Shown: positions 61,868 to 64,000 of the stretch, one piece after another
Layout: every line of letters starts with the position of its first letter
Numbering within the stretch: position 1 is the first letter of the stretch
NCBI GenBank assembly: GCA_040007895.1
Contig: JBDTUE010000001.1
Location: 1-64,000 of the forward strand
Length of the DNA: 64,000 nt
DNA from: JADJLQ01 sp040007895
Lineage (GTDB): Bacteria > Bacteroidota > Bacteroidia > Chitinophagales > Saprospiraceae
Direction of reading: 5' to 3'
Program-made: the position numbers and the translations under genes
Notes under the pieces: generated by a model
The model's database searches: none
What the model was told of the DNA's origin: nothing
Seen by the model: the letters and a program-made list of their open reading frames with translations, nothing else

Positions 61868-61996
61868 GCAGTAAAGTTATGAAGAATATAAGAGGATGGT
61901 GGACTCTGATTTAGGCATTCTGAATACTAAAAGTGAACTGAATACTTCCTGTCAAATATTTGTTTTCACATAGGTTCAGCAATTGAGTAATCCCAA

Positions 61997-62428
61997 TTAA
62001 AAATCATCAACCTCCTGCCATTTTTGATTCTGATCTTTTCGGAATACTTTATACTCATGACCGTTGACGAGACATACCGAAGTGGTATTCAGAGCATGCT
62101 GATATCGAACTACCTGGGATATCCCGGCTGCATTTAATTTAATTTCAGGGGATTTACATTCGATGATCAGTGCAGGTTTAATGTATTGATCATAAACTAT
62201 AATATCGCAACGTTTAATTTTTTTATCCAGGGTGATTTGTTTTTCTATGGCTATAGAGGAGATTGATATTTTTTTTTCGTTTACAAGGAAATGCACAAAC
62301 AATTGCCTTACCATTTCTTCAGGAGTAAGGGATACCCATTTTTTCCGGATACTATCCCACACCTGAGTAATAGTATTAACCTTCCTGATTTTTAATTGGT
62401 GGACATTAGAAAGGATATCCAGTTGCAT
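61997..62428 (-). CDS. orphan HsdR N-terminal (PD-(D/E)XK) domain protein
   Basis: A 143-residue protein equal to the nuclease domain of type I restriction R subunits. The active-site pattern is CDIIVYDQY and IIECKSP (Asp, then Glu-x-Lys). Helicase, specificity and methylase genes are absent, so this is not a working restriction system. Such standalone proteins are widespread in Bacteroidota, of unknown role. It starts 3 nt after the lipoprotein gene upstream. Confidence 0.8.
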   Translation of the reverse strand: MQLDILSNVHQLKIRKVNTITQVWDSIRKKWVSLTPEEMVRQLFVHFLVNEKKISISSIAIEKQITLDKKIKRCDIIVYDQYIKPALIIECKSPEIKLNAAGISQVVRYQHALNTTSVCLVNGHEYKVFRKDQNQKWQEVDDF

Positions 62429-62431
62429 CCT

Positions 62432-63037
62432 TTATTGTTTGAATATTCCTCCGCTGACCTTTTTACCGTCTTTAAATTTTTCTTCAACCATGATCGTGCC
62501 GTCTTCGCGGTAAAACCGGTAAATACCATCCTGTACATCATCCTTCATTTCGGACGCTCGCTCAACTCCTCCCCGCATATAATACTTTTTAGCCCAACCA
62601 TTTTTTTTTCCTCTTTTATATTCTATTTGTTCATCGAGGCTTCCAAAGATGTAATGGGTGTACAATCCCTCCAATACATCATCTTTATAACTGGCTTGTG
62701 TTTCAAGTTTATTGTCAAGACCAATCTTCACAAATGGGCCATTTTTCTTATCGTCGATATAATTAATAATGTTTAGTATAGCACCACCGGGACTATATTG
62801 AAACCAGGCACCATTTTTCTTTCCGTTCAACACAGTTCCTTCTATTATTTTATTTCCAAGACTATCATACTTCATCACTATTTTTTGATCACTGCCGGTC
62901 ACATCAACCTGATCAAAAATCACCGGCTCAGATTTAGGAAGAATGCTCGGTATGTTTTTACACGATTGCAGTATCGACATCAAAAGGCAAAACACTATGA
63001 AGGTGGGAGGATTATTTTTTATAGAGAGTAGGTACAT
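62432..63037 (-). CDS. YwqK/MORN_2-repeat lipoprotein
   Basis: A 201-residue exported lipoprotein; the signal sequence runs to lipobox SILQSC (Cys26). The body has about five repeats of the form G-x-Y-x-x-G-K-K-x-G-x-W-x-x-Y (NGKKNGAWFQYSPGG, YKDDVLEGLYTHY, YKRGKKNGWAKKYY, DDVQDGIYRFYREDG). YwqK proteins are named as antitoxins in Bacillus, but a toxin partner is not visible here and most Bacteroidota homologues look structural. It shares an operon with the neighbours on either side. Confidence 0.8.
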   Translation of the reverse strand: MYLLSIKNNPPTFIVFCLLMSILQSCKNIPSILPKSEPVIFDQVDVTGSDQKIVMKYDSLGNKIIEGTVLNGKKNGAWFQYSPGGAILNIINYIDDKKNGPFVKIGLDNKLETQASYKDDVLEGLYTHYIFGSLDEQIEYKRGKKNGWAKKYYMRGGVERASEMKDDVQDGIYRFYREDGTIMVEEKFKDGKKVSGGIFKQ

Positions 63038-63047
63038 TATTTACTTA

Positions 63048-63656
63048 TTAAATTTGTTCGGGAGTTTGCCCCTGATGTTTAATTACAAAAGCGATAAGTG
63101 TTTCAGGATTCATTTGCAACCTGGTTGCTCCATCATTAATATCCTCTCTGGATACCTGAGCAGCAAAAGTCTTATCCTTTAATCTTTTCAATACACCTTT
63201 TACTTCCATGCCTTCATATCCTCCGGGTCTCATCAAAGAATAAGCATGCACAAATCCAGATAACTCATCGAATGCGTATAACATTTTATCTAATTTCGAC
63301 TGGGGTTCTACACCAAAGTGTAAAGGGCCATGCGAAGCAATTGCATGTAAAACTTCAGGATCAACATTTCTCGTTTCTAATTCTTCAATGATTTTTTGGC
63401 AATGTAATTCAGGCCATTGATCCCAATCTGCATCATGCAACCAACCTGTCATTTGCCATTTCCATTGATCCGCTTCAGATAAATGTTCTTCTTCAGCAGC
63501 CCAGCATTTCAGCAAGTATCCTACCTGAAACATATGAAGTCTGAGTTTTACATTGGGAACCCAACTAGTAAGCAAAGATTTTGCCTCTTCCCTGGAGAGC
63601 AAATTACCTTCATTGGAAGGGGAGCCGAATACTTGCTTTTTCAGGACTCTTGTCAT
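63048..63656 (-). CDS. HD-domain protein
   Basis: A 202-residue predicted phosphohydrolase. Metal-binding residues are H41 (LRLHMFQVG), the HD pair in WLHDADWDQWP, and a later histidine in AIASHGPLHFG, with an Asp in AFDELSGF. Known members act on nucleotides, but the substrate is unknown. It is first in a three-gene tight group with the YwqK lipoprotein and HsdR_N-type genes (10 and 3 nt gaps). Confidence 0.83.
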   Translation of the reverse strand: MTRVLKKQVFGSPSNEGNLLSREEAKSLLTSWVPNVKLRLHMFQVGYLLKCWAAEEEHLSEADQWKWQMTGWLHDADWDQWPELHCQKIIEELETRNVDPEVLHAIASHGPLHFGVEPQSKLDKMLYAFDELSGFVHAYSLMRPGGYEGMEVKGVLKRLKDKTFAAQVSREDINDGATRLQMNPETLIAFVIKHQGQTPEQI

Positions 63657-63805
63657 GAAGTAAAATTAATGAAAAATGCCTGATAAAATAATGTTCAATT
63701 TTCAACTACCAATTTTCAATTTCAATCAGAGAAATCCCACTTAAAACCTGGTTGATGAATTAAATGATTGAATAATTAATACATTTATTTAAAAATACAC
63801 ACACT

Positions 63806-64000
63806 ATGGAACAAAGAAAGTACAACCTTGAAGAACGCTTGATAAATTACACTTGCTCGATGATTGATATTGATGAAACCTTGCCCAATTCAAGAGCTGG
63901 AAATTATATTGCTGGACAGTTAATCAGGTCTTGTCATTCTCCAACTTTTAATTACGCTGAAGTTCAAGGAGCGGAATCCAGGAAAGACTTTATTCATAAA
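63806..64000 (+). CDS. four-helix-bundle protein (S23/IVS family), 3' end outside window
   Basis: The first 65 codons of a gene, open to the window edge, with an ATG at 63806. Segments YNLEERLINYTCSMIDI, NSRAGNYIAGQLIRSCHSP and YAEVQGAESRKDFIHK match the four-helix-bundle family first noticed in 23S rRNA intervening sequences and later found as free-standing genes. Function unknown. Confidence 0.85.
   Translation, partial: MEQRKYNLEERLINYTCSMIDIDETLPNSRAGNYIAGQLIRSCHSPTFNYAEVQGAESRKDFIHK

Noticed and set aside
62432..63037. YwqK protein as part of a toxin-antitoxin system
   Set aside because: No toxin partner is adjacent and the protein is an exported lipoprotein with MORN-like repeats.

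Overview
This window is about 64 kb of low-G+C bacterial chromosome, almost fully coding, and it reads as a member of the Bacteroidota. Several things point that way. Likely promoters carry the phylum's TAnnTTTG -7 element. Shine-Dalgarno sequences are not evident. There is a PorT-like protein of the type IX secretion/gliding machinery, many exported lipoproteins, the futalosine menaquinone route (mqnA, mqnE, a MqnP-type prenyltransferase), and a Bacteroidota/fungal-type IlvC. I cannot fix the order from sequence alone. I see no tRNA, rRNA, CRISPR array, prophage or intact insertion sequence.

Layout. (1) 0-5.3 kb: genes for leucine/ketone-body catabolism (HMG-CoA lyase, an acyl-CoA carboxylase biotin carboxylase subunit, acetoacetate-CoA ligase) with a class IV aminotransferase. 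(2) 5.4-17.4 kb, minus strand: one tight operon for assimilatory sulfate reduction, cysH-cysD-cysN-cobA-cysJ-cysI, running straight into a 916-residue fusion of 5-aminolevulinate synthase, hydroxymethylbilane synthase and uroporphyrinogen-III synthase, then hemB, a small unexplained ORF and a Met8-like siroheme synthase. The operon therefore encodes sulfate-to-sulfide reduction and also every step from glycine plus succinyl-CoA to siroheme, the cofactor of its own sulfite reductase. Between the promoter and cysH lies a 25-codon leader ORF whose last ten codons include six cysteines. It looks like a cysteine-sensing attenuator and is the most striking item here. (3) 17.6-30 kb: a giant alpha-2-macroglobulin lipoprotein, an SDR enzyme, a prolyl oligopeptidase, DUF2461 and DUF1573 proteins, a UbiA-family prenyltransferase and a PLP decarboxylase. 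(4) 30-38 kb: coaD, pruA, a corrinoid adenosyltransferase, two GNATs, a DUF6580 membrane protein, an M1 peptidase, a secreted protein with two internal repeats, and a 59-residue two-helix membrane protein. (5) 38.4-44 kb: the ilvDBNC operon with its terminator, interrupted by a heptamer repeat patch. (6) 44-57 kb: ychF, an ACP phosphodiesterase, porT with menG, gyrA, a TPR protein, mqnE-mqnA, and rimO with small membrane and secreted neighbours. (7) 57-64 kb: kbl and tdh (threonine to glycine plus acetyl-CoA) flanking an S9 peptidase, then an orphan HsdR_N-type protein, a YwqK/MORN lipoprotein, an HD-domain protein and the start of a four-helix-bundle protein cut by the window edge.

How the genes fit together: threonine breakdown by Tdh and Kbl yields glycine, which the aminolevulinate synthase domain would consume. 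Leucine breakdown feeds acetyl-CoA and acetoacetate while ilvDBNC makes the branched-chain precursors. The mqn genes and menG make menaquinone for respiration. The sulfate operon delivers sulfide for cysteine, and its leader ORF suggests that charged tRNA-Cys feeds back on the whole operon.
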